A DNA stretch of 64,000 nucleotides from Trichobilharzia szidati. Its lineage: Eukaryota > Platyhelminthes > Trematoda > Strigeidida > Schistosomatidae. Shown in pieces: positions 57,075 to 64,000 of this stretch (positions are counted from its first letter, which is position 1; every line of letters begins with the position of its first letter). The stretch lies in the NCBI GenBank assembly GCA_944472155.2, contig OX235272.1:15794354-15858353 (forward strand), in the 5' to 3' direction. The translations under genes were made by a program, and so were the position numbers. The notes beneath the pieces are model-generated. The model was not told the origin of the DNA, searched no databases, and saw nothing but the letters and a program-made list of their open reading frames with translations.

Positions 57075-57220
57075 TAGTGGTTCGGTGGTAGAATACGTGG
57101 AAGCCGCAAATGTGATTTTGGCCTATGCACTCCCTAACCCCGATTAGCTGGTAGTGAGCCTGAAAGCTCAGAGATTACGCTTGAAGCACTGCATTCCACT
57201 TGGAAGGCAAAGGATTAAAA
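57075..57220 (+). repeat. tRNA-Gly-like SINE head, plus strand
   Basis: gcgctagtggttcggtggta closely resembles the 5' half of a eukaryotic tRNA-Gly. The 3' half and B box are lost, so it is not a functional tRNA gene. A tail-like end ggcaaaggattaaaataaat suggests a SINE. Confidence 0.55.
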
Positions 57221-57224
57221 TAAA

Positions 57225-58695
57225 TACAAGAAGGTATTTTGATTTAGTTGTGTTCTATGAGCTGGTTGATTTAACTGCAGAGCTTTCGTTGTCCTTCTAG
57301 AGACAACATCTTCACGACAACAAGTTAACAAGCTCAGAGAACATGGCTAAATCAAAAGTAGAAGTAGAAACCAATGAGACAATCTCCTTTCTGGACGTTC
57401 GTCTAAGTAAGAAGACCGATGGTACCTTGAACAGATCAGTACACAGAAAACCTACATGGAACGGTCAGTTGATAAACTTCTACATTTGGGTACCAATAAG
57501 TCGCAAGCGAAATTTGATAATATCTCTGGCGACTAGAATCCGAAAAATCTGTAGTCCAGAATCAATAGAGGAAGAGATCGCCCTCTTAAGGAAGACACTG
57601 CTCGAGAATGGCTACCCACCCCGTTTTATAGACAAGCACATTAAGCCTAAGACGTACAAAGAACAACCCATTACAGTGCAGAAGAAGATGGTCTACATGA
57701 ATGTACCCTTCAAAGGTGACCTTCTGGCTGACACCTTGAAGAAGAGGATATCTACTGCTCTCAGAAGGACATTCTTCGCTGCCACACTACGACTGACATT
57801 TTCCTCCCGGCCATTGTTCTTCAACTACTCTAAAGATAAACTATCGCATTTGACCACTTCCATGTGTATCTACCAATTCACCTGCTCTTGCGGAGCGAGG
57901 TATATAGGTCGTTCGATGCGTGTTTTATCCAAAAGAGTTCAAGAACACTATCTCGCCTGGCTACGGAAAGGTAACAACGGAGCAATAAGGAACGCCATTA
58001 TTGAGCATATACTCAACGCTGGTCATTCGATTTGCAAGGAGAAGTCGTTCAAAGTCATCTATAAAGTCAAAAGAAGTCTTCCAAAATCGACAAGCTTCCG
58101 TATACTTTGTATTGCTGAAGCCTTAGCGATTTGGGTGGAAAAGCCTGAGTTATGCACACAGAAGAAATTTCTCCACCCCCTCCTACTACCGTGGGTTTAA
58201 TTCGAAGTTTATTTGTCATCAACATTTTGTTATCAAATTTTTTTGCAATTTTCGTATAACAATTTTTAGTAACTAACCCATTCAATCTTTTCACCTATTA
58301 TCTAGTTGATTTTCATAATTGTCTCCAAACTCCTTCACTAGCATCTAATCTTTCTAAACATGTCCATAATACGTAACCCTACTCACATCTTACCAATCTT
58401 CACCCCACTTAGTTACAGCTTTGAGTATTAATCACACATTTTAACTTCTTCATTATCTTGTTGATATAATCAACAACCCACACTAACTGTTATTTTGATT
58501 TTGACAAACCTAATGTACACACACACACACAAAATAAATGTATATATATTTGCGACTGTACAGCTAAGTGAATGAATTCGCCGAAAAGAGACTCTTCGCT
58601 GAACTAATTTGTTCTTATTTCAATGTCTTAATGGGTATATTTCGCGAATTAAATCAAAATCATTCACCCGAGCTACAAATCTTCTTCTCAGTTAA
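57225..58695 (+). mobile_element. PLE5 element, 5'-truncated, with an intact C-terminal frame
   Basis: Begins with a minus-oriented terminal segment (57235-57312, gttgtgttctatgagctggt), then a plus-oriented scrap (gctcagagaacatggctaaa, 57334-57353), the coding frame, and a 3' non-coding region ending aatcattcacccgagctaca near 58690. These termini resemble PLE3. Confidence 0.7.
57343..58200 (+). CDS. PLE protein C-terminal half: RT thumb and GIY-YIG endonuclease
   Basis: An uninterrupted 285-codon frame. ETISFLDVRLSKKTDGTLNR and SVHRKPTWNGQ (residues ~13-45) are the last part of the PLE RT palm. Residues 75-115 (SPESIEEEIALLRKTLLENG) are thumb. MCIYQFTCSCGARYIGRSMR (~177-196) is the GIY-YIG core with CxC before ARYIGR, followed by RVQEH and IIEHILNAGHSICKEKSFKV; the family Glu-containing C-terminal strand is IAEALAIW. 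It would nick DNA for priming, but RT motifs A-C are missing. The first codons (MAKSK) derive from the terminal repeat rather than the native N-terminus. Confidence 0.75.
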   Translation: MAKSKVEVETNETISFLDVRLSKKTDGTLNRSVHRKPTWNGQLINFYIWVPISRKRNLIISLATRIRKICSPESIEEEIALLRKTLLENGYPPRFIDKHIKPKTYKEQPITVQKKMVYMNVPFKGDLLADTLKKRISTALRRTFFAATLRLTFSSRPLFFNYSKDKLSHLTTSMCIYQFTCSCGARYIGRSMRVLSKRVQEHYLAWLRKGNNGAIRNAIIEHILNAGHSICKEKSFKVIYKVKRSLPKSTSFRILCIAEALAIWVEKPELCTQKKFLHPLLLPWV

Positions 58696-58699
58696 CACA

Positions 58700-58885
58700 G
58701 GAGAGCAGTGATTGAATGGTCAACAGTATTGACTCGTAACCTGAAGGCACTAAGACTTACTCCTAATATGCTCATATTTATGGAGCATTGAGGAGGTGTA
58801 CACTAAGACGAAGCTGCTGTCCAGCTCTCCAAGGGTTTCAGTGGTGGTTATCCTTATGTAACTTCATGGTGGAATCTACACCCAA
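58700..58885 (+). repeat. Diverged SINE1-like copy, plus strand
   Basis: gagcagtgattgaatggtca head, ctaagacgaagctgctgtcc ribozyme remnant, gtttcagtggtggttatcc tail. No core. Confidence 0.4.
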
Positions 58886-58999
58886 AATAATTAATTTCTG
58901 TTTTATAAGAGGAAGCAGTAATAATTTGGGTCTTTTTTTAAAAACGCTTTAACAATAATGCTGGATAATACTTTTTTATCAATAAACATTTCGTTGCAA

Positions 59000-59345
59000 A
59001 CAAATATATCAGTTAGAAACTCACTAAAAAATGCCAGGGAGTACTAAACAGCTGTTTTATCCTAGTTTAAGATTCCTAGACGGTACGTATCCATAATTCC
59101 AGCAGGAATTGAATCCATTCATTACCCAAGAGATACGAAGCCAGCTCATCAACCATTTAGCCTCTTGGTTTGAAGTCTAATGATTCATGAGTTCTAACTC
59201 CTATCAGTTAGGAGTATAGGGTCACTGTCAACCGATGCCATCAGCAAGCATCAGCTTTACCATAAAATGGCTGACCCCACCTACGACAGCTTCTCATTAG
59301 AACTTCAGAATATCCATTCAGTAGCCTCTAATTAAGTGGGTGTAT
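59000..59345 (-). repeat. Diverged SINE1, minus strand, with 5' module
   Basis: Tail and ribozyme remnant (gggagtactaaacagctgtt), head (ggaattgaatccattc, cagctcatcaaccatttagc) and the full 5' module to 59340. The ribozyme is destroyed. Confidence 0.55.
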
Positions 59346-59859
59346 TGTAGAATTCTGGATTAACCTAAAGGTTGTTGGTAGGATTTATGTTACTGAGATG
59401 AGAGCGAACTACTGAAGGGTTCTAATAATAGGACCAAACAGCTCTTCAGTATTCCTAAAAAGAAAACCCGAAAATCGGAATCGTGGGATAAAACGAACTT
59501 GATTTTTATCAAACAATGAATGTCTCTTCTTAATTCTTTTGCTATTTTTCTTTTTCATGTTGCATACAATGTCTGCTTTTTTTGCAACAGAGTAGATAGA
59601 TGAGCGGATAAACACAGTTGGCAGTATAGTCGTTTTTGTGTCATTAAGCGATAACATCTATAAAAACTAAGATGCATGATAGTAAAACTCCAAGTGATTT
59701 GTTATTTTAGCCGCTTACAAAGATGACAGCGATAGTAAGAATAACAAAAGTAGTAATAATGAATAGTTTTCGGTCAGTTTTGTCGGCAAATGTACATATA
59801 TATATATATATATATTTATGCTCATCCCTTTACATTTCGGTTAGAAGTAGCATAGGTAG
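59346..59859. other. Spacer with TA microsatellite
   Basis: 59780-59816 is ttgtcggcaaatgtacat followed by a TA run, the same junction sequence seen at the PLE1 3' end (62546-62573). No gene. Confidence 0.4.
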
Positions 59860-60000
59860 TGATTTCGCGGGGATTAGAGTTGCTAGCCTCAAGCCCAACT
59901 TTTCTTCTTTTCCAGGCCTACTAATGGATAGGTGAGGTGTGGGAGTGTGCAGACCAGGAATCGAACCCAGGCGCCTCATCATTAGGCTTGATGATATCTT
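59860..60000 (-). repeat. SINE3-related element, minus strand
   Basis: Minus: gcgcctgggttcgattcctg (B box), then gcacactcccacacctcacc and aagttgggcttgaggctagc, parallel to the SINE3 body. The A box side is lost. Confidence 0.55.
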
Positions 60001-60089
60001 CAACACTCAATATATTAGGAAGTTAGCAGTGTCGGTGCCTGTTGACGAAACATAAAAGGATAGGGAAACATCAGTTATGTCAAACTTTC

Positions 60090-60616
60090 ATTTAGGCGCT
60101 ACACATCACCTCCTTCATTACTTTTATCCTCTTGTCTGAAAGAGTTGATCTTATACACATACCAACACAATCATTTAATGCTATTCAGACCAGAGATCAA
60201 GTCTATCTGCCTAATAAATCGAATTAATTATAAAAAACACACCAAATGGTCAAAATCTATCTTGCCTTGGACTTCAATTTCAAGAGCGTAAACTAACCCT
60301 CAGAAGACATGACAAGTATTCCAACACATCATTGCATGTAAACAACTGTGGACTATGGACACCAGTTTCACTGAGAAGATATAGAAGCTCTAAGTAGCGG
60401 AAATCACACAAATGCCAGAGAACTTGAACGAGCATGGTGCTCAGATGTGAATATTCACTCAACAGACAAATGAATATAGAAAGAACTTACCAACCAGTAA
60501 TGAGCGAAGGCGTCACATAGGAAGAAGGAAGCCGAATTTCAGTTGAATGAAATGATCAACTCTCCTACAATCATATCATTCATGGGAAACTTCAAAACAT
60601 TCACTTTATGCTGACG
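60090..60616 (+). mobile_element. PLE3-related fragment, left copy of a ~395-bp direct repeat
   Basis: Frameshifted GIY-YIG C-terminal coding: FKRVDLIHIPTQSFNAIQTR, LQFQERKLTLRRHDKYSNTS, then IEALSSGN-like and NARELERAWCSDVNIHSTD. 60222-60616 recurs at 62580-62975 with ~95% identity by eye. It ends at ctgacg, exactly where PLE1 starts. Confidence 0.65.
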
Positions 60617-61588
60617 ACGGGCCCATATGAGGAAATTAAGAAGCCCGTAGACACAATAATGAATAAGATTAAAAAATCCACAGCGGAATTAGTATGCAGA
60701 ATGAAGCCGTCACTGGGTGAGTCTAGATGGTTTAATTTAATGCCTAAAACTAATAATGCTAGTAGGATGTATGGTACTATTAAAATACATAAGCCAGGTT
60801 ATCCCATAAGACCAACAGTAGATTTTAGGAATACCCCTACTTATGAATTATCAAAACACTTAGCTCTAATATTATGCCCCATTAGAAATCGTTCAAATTC
60901 TAGACTAACTAATTCATATGAGATGAAAAATAAACTAAATGACATTCAACTAGACAATGATGAAACAATGGTTAGTTTTGATATAACTGGCCTTTATACC
61001 AATATACCAATCAATACGGCCTTGGAAGCAGTTAAAAAGGAACTAACTACAGATGCTGAACTCAATCATAGAACAAAGCTGTCCATTGAAGAAATTATTT
61101 TAGGAATTCAGCTATGCCTCACATCTACTATATTTAGATTCCAAGGCAAAATATATAGACAAACTGAAGGTGTAGCAATAGGATCACCAATATCCCCTAT
61201 CGTAGCAGATATATTTATGGATAGCTGGGAAAATATGGCTCTTAATACATTTAATCCTACTCCAAAAATATGGTGGAGATATGTGGATGACACTTTCAAA
61301 GTGTTAAAAACAGAACAGATCTCTAGCTTCTTGACACATATTAACTCACTAGTGGAGGGGATAAAATTCACATTTGAATCGGAAGATGAACAAGGAGAAT
61401 TAACCATGTTAGATTGTAAAATAAAACGAATAGAAGAAGGTAAACTTCACACTAGTGTGTATAGAAAACCAACGCATTCTAATAGATATTTAGATTTTAA
61501 TTCGTCGCATCCGTTAACTGTTAAGGCAGGCTTAGTTAAGTGTTTAACAAACCGAGCCATAGCACTAAGTAGCACAAAAAAGATTTAA
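60608..61588 (+). CDS. PLE1 reverse transcriptase (N-terminally truncated)
   Basis: A 326-codon frame. WFNLMPKTNNASRMYGTIKI and HKPGYPIRPTVDF (~41-73) are the conserved PLE fingers. VSFDITGLYTNIPINTAL (~122-139) is motif A. TEGVAIGSPISPIVADIF (~186-203) is motif B. WWRYVDDTFKVL (~222-233) holds the catalytic YVDD. MLDCKIKRIEEGKLHTSVYR and KPTHSNRYLDF (~270-300) are the later palm motifs. The domain copies element RNA primed at nicked DNA. The ATG lies in the flanking PLE3 repeat, so the native start is lost. The frame stops at 61586, where a frameshift separates it from the thumb and GIY-YIG part. Confidence 0.85.
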   Translation: MLTTGPYEEIKKPVDTIMNKIKKSTAELVCRMKPSLGESRWFNLMPKTNNASRMYGTIKIHKPGYPIRPTVDFRNTPTYELSKHLALILCPIRNRSNSRLTNSYEMKNKLNDIQLDNDETMVSFDITGLYTNIPINTALEAVKKELTTDAELNHRTKLSIEEIILGIQLCLTSTIFRFQGKIYRQTEGVAIGSPISPIVADIFMDSWENMALNTFNPTPKIWWRYVDDTFKVLKTEQISSFLTHINSLVEGIKFTFESEDEQGELTMLDCKIKRIEEGKLHTSVYRKPTHSNRYLDFNSSHPLTVKAGLVKCLTNRAIALSSTKKI

Positions 61589-62575
61589 ATTATGAAACAA
61601 ATCAGATAGAATAGGCGTTGGTTTTAAACAACTATCCTCTAAAATTCATTAGGAAAATTGAAAAAGACCAAAAGAAAAAGAAAATGAATTGTGAAACTAG
61701 TAATAATGACATAAATAAGAGAGAATATAAGTCATCTACAGTTATACCATTTAAAGAGGGGACATCTGAGCCCCTCCCTACGTAGGATTCTCAATTAAGC
61801 AGGAATTAGGGTGGTGGCATTCAAACCTACAAACTCACTCAGGTAGGACAAGCTCTGTAGGTTAAAGGACCCAGTTGACCCAATTAGACAAAATAATATA
61901 ATTTACCAAATACCCTGCAATGACTGTGGGTAAGGTCAACTACATAGGTCAAACTAGTAGATCGGGGGTAATCAGATTGTCGGAACATAAGAATTTAGCC
62001 AAGGTAAGAATGGTTGACCCAGAGAAGATAAGTAATTTAGAAAAAAGCTCAGCAATTGCAATGCATGCAATAACACACAACCACACAATAGGGTGGGAGA
62101 GGGTTAAGATTCTAAGAAGTAATCTATGTAGTTGGAGAGACAGGTTGATTACTGAATACTGGTTCATTGAATCTACACCCAAGACATTCAACAGAAATGA
62201 CTCAATGCAAATACCAGAAATATAGAAGATATTTTTACCCCCGGTCAAATCAGAAGAGGATAATAAATAATCTCAAAATTCTATTTCAATTAAGCACATC
62301 ACAACATTCTAAAAAGTTACTTATTATGACTATAAAAACACTCGTCTTATTTCCCATCTGATTGTACCTGACCAATAACACTCATATTATTATTTCTCAA
62401 TGTACATTATCACATATCGTTTTTTATTCCAATATCTAATCGATTCCACACATGTATATAAATGAAGGAAAGAATTTATGTGAGTAACTTGATATGATTA
62501 TGAGCAATAGTTTGTGCTCGAAACGTCATCAGTTAATATTACTGTGTTTTGTCGGCAAATGTACATATATATATT
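60617..62575 (+). mobile_element. PLE1 copy, nearly complete RT to 3' end
   Basis: Contains the RT and GIY-YIG coding regions, a ~260-bp 3' non-coding region, and the terminal hammerhead-like block at 62489-62532. It is bracketed by the ~395-bp PLE3 direct repeat (60222-60616 and 62580-62975). Confidence 0.8.
61589..62225 (+). pseudogene. PLE1 thumb and GIY-YIG endonuclease, frameshifted
   Basis: Continues the preceding protein in shifting frames: NYPLKFIRKIEKDQKKKK, SSTVIPFKEGTSEPL, then from 61920 VNYIGQTSRSGVIRLSEHKN (YIG core), MVDPEKISNLEKSSAIAMHA and WRDRLITEYWFIESTP to the stop at 62223. At least three indels (near 61590, 61775 and 61930) are needed to explain the breaks. Otherwise very close to the minus copy at 19510-20139. 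Confidence 0.8.
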
Positions 62576-62579
62576 AATT

Positions 62580-63105
62580 AATTAATTATAAAAAACACAC
62601 CAAATGGTCAAAACCTATCTTGCCTTGGACTTCAATTTCAAGAGCGTAAACTAACCCTCAGAAGACATGACAGGTATTCCAACACATCAATACATGTAGA
62701 AAACTTGTGGACTATGGACATTTTGACTGAGAAGATATAGAAGCTCTAAGTAGTGGAAATAATACAAATGCCAGAGAACTTGGACGAGCATGGTGCTCAG
62801 ATGTGAATATTCACTCAACAGAAAAATGAATATAGAAAAAATTTACCAACCAGTAATGAGCGAAGGCGTCACATAGGAAGAAGAAGGAAGCCGAATTTCA
62901 GTTGAATGAAATGATCAACTCTCATACAATCATATCATTCATGGGAAACTCCAAAACATTCACTTTATGCTGACGTTTAGATTGAAGGTGTTGTCTTAGA
63001 AGATGATGATTGCTTCACAATTAAATCATCCAACTCAGTGGAGACAACCACATTAAATAAACATACAAGTAATTTATATATGTGCAAACCAAGTTCACTT
63101 TTAAC
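62580..63105 (+). mobile_element. PLE3-related fragment, right copy of the direct repeat
   Basis: 62580-62975 repeats 60222-60616. It then continues into the PLE3 terminal repeat (62976-63060: gaaggtgttgtcttagaaga … atcatccaactcagtggaga). The left copy has the upstream coding part and the right copy the downstream terminus. Confidence 0.65.
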
Positions 63106-63515
63106 AGTTTGAAAAAATTTGGGCATTGGGTATATGATATTCATTATAATAAAGGTTAGAGTTTTCTTTAAAACATCAGACACACTATGAAACAACCTTT
63201 TCCATATAAAAGACCAGATCCCTAAAGATTCTCTATCTAATTGTGTCTATAAAATAAAATGCTTCCTTTAAGTGTGATGCGATATACATCGGACAAACCT
63301 CACCAAAGAGAAATCAAAATCAGAAGAAATGAACACCGTAGAGCATCTTTTCGACCACCAAGAAATCCAATTGAACTGGAAAAACTTGAAAAATCATCAG
63401 CCATAGGTCTACACGCGGCGCTATAGAATCAGGTCACAAAATTGATTTTGACAATATTGAAATAATCCAGAAAAACTTCAGAAATCATAAAGAACGTCTA
63501 ATATTAGAAGCACTT

Positions 63516-63791
63516 TTTTTTTAGATGGTTGGAGGCAATCGGCAGGAAGCCTTGGACCTAGGTTTCGTGCTAGTTGGCACTCATCAGCAAGGCGTATCTG
63601 CAACCTTGAAGGAACTGATGTCCCTTCTGAGATTCGAACCCGCGTCACCCAGTGCTGCAGTCAGAGACGTCGCCATTACGGCGAGCCACCTAGCATGGTG
63701 GCCACATTGCAAACATGACTGATAGAATTCAGTCTGCACCGAAGATAGGACTAGACACATGACACTAGTTACTGACTAGTGTTCAATCAAA
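63516..63791 (-). mobile_element. SINE2 with 16-bp TSD and canonical hammerhead
   Basis: Minus strand from 63791 (ttgattgaacactagtcagt) through the 5' module, a partly deleted tRNA-like head (A box lost, B box ggttcgaatctc intact at 63630-63645), the hammerhead (63549-63593), the family 3' end and an A tail (T-run at 63516-63522 on plus). A perfect 16-bp direct repeat, aatattagaagcactt, flanks it (63500-63515, 63792-63807). It splits the PLE4 coding remnant. Confidence 0.9.
63549..63593 (-). ncRNA. Complete canonical hammerhead ribozyme motif in SINE2
   Basis: Minus strand, 45 nt: stem I GCCTTG/CAAGGC (6 bp), core CTGATGA, stem II GTGC/GCAC with a 6-nt loop, GAAA, palindromic stem III ACCTAGGT, cleavage after GTC. 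No deviation from the consensus core. Stem III is loopless, so a double (dimeric) hammerhead is the likely active form. In vivo self-cleavage is inference. Confidence 0.9.
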
Positions 63792-64000
63792 AATATTAGA
63801 AGCACTTCATATCAAGTGGAATCCAAATTGTCTGAATAAGAATGATGGACTAAAACAGAATCTGACCTGGTTACAACACCTCCCTTTCCCATGAAGTGAC
63901 AAAATCAACACAAATGTGATATGCAAGTTCACTATGTAAACACACACTGCCTTTATAATTTTCCTCACTGATCAAATCCAACAATCTACACTTGGTTTTG

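Larger units (their letters stand above)
63120..64000 (+). mobile_element. PLE4 remnant interrupted by SINE2, runs off the window
   Basis: Decayed frames: HIKDQIPKDSLSNCVYKIKC, a Y-IGQT-like GIY-YIG core, ESGHKIDFDNIEIIQKNF and NHKERLILEALH, where SINE2 interrupts. Coding resumes after 63807 (IKWNPNCLNKNDGLKQNLTW), then the 3' non-coding region. Homologous to 6590-7510 on the other strand. Confidence 0.7.

Noticed and set aside
1..64000. A CRISPR array, operon or phage-like system
   Set aside because: No regularly spaced repeats, no ribosome-binding-site/operon structure, and the content is clearly eukaryotic retroelement DNA.

Overview
The window looks like repeat-saturated nuclear DNA of a blood fluke (Schistosoma or a close relative). 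The evidence is indirect: tRNA-headed SINEs carrying hammerhead ribozyme motifs (Smα-like), many 5'-truncated SR2/RTE-like LINEs ending in ATA-type microsatellites, several lineages of Penelope-like elements (PLEs) with GIY-YIG endonuclease domains, and high A+T intergenic DNA. No species call is possible. There is no bacterial-style operon, rRNA, CRISPR array or convincing functional tRNA gene. Almost every long open frame belongs to, or is a shadow of, a retroelement.

Host genes: one well-supported internal coding exon lies on the minus strand at 23947-24124 (polypyrimidine tract, AG acceptor, GTAAGT donor). A weaker candidate first exon lies on the plus strand at 56691-56843. The rest would then be intron or intergenic sequence filled with insertions.

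Region by region: 0-6 kb has RTE copies, a hammerhead SINE (SINE2) and an RTE nested in a PLE terminus. 6-13 kb has a PLE4 remnant, a PLE2 remnant and clustered Smα-like SINEs (SINE1), one with a near-canonical hammerhead. 13-24 kb has RTE copies, two PLE1 copies (one with 186-bp inverted termini), a SINE3 with target-site duplication (TSD), a PLE3 copy and the host exon. 24-36 kb has RTE, PLE3 and PLE2 copies, including a PLE2 terminal hammerhead at 29499-29545 and a tail-to-tail RTE pair at 35.5 kb. 36-50 kb has RTE copies, a remnant of another LINE, a CR1/Jockey-like remnant, SINE3, PLE3 and a nearly perfect 192-bp SINE1 palindrome. 50-64 kb has a 381-codon CR1/Jockey-like RT frame, a 663-bp fold-back SINE2 compound, an intact PLE5 frame, a PLE1 copy flanked by a ~395-bp direct repeat of PLE3 sequence, and a SINE2 with a complete canonical hammerhead inserted, with a 16-bp TSD, into a PLE4.

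How it works together: the autonomous units are LINEs (RT for target-primed copying) and PLEs (RT plus GIY-YIG). The SINEs carry pol III-type A/B boxes and A-rich tails and presumably use LINE machinery in trans. The unifying signal is the hammerhead motif in at least three unrelated element families, mostly with a loopless palindromic stem III (the PLE2 version keeps a looped stem III). Self-cleavage, perhaps of dimeric RNAs, may therefore be a recurrent part of the non-autonomous element life cycle here.
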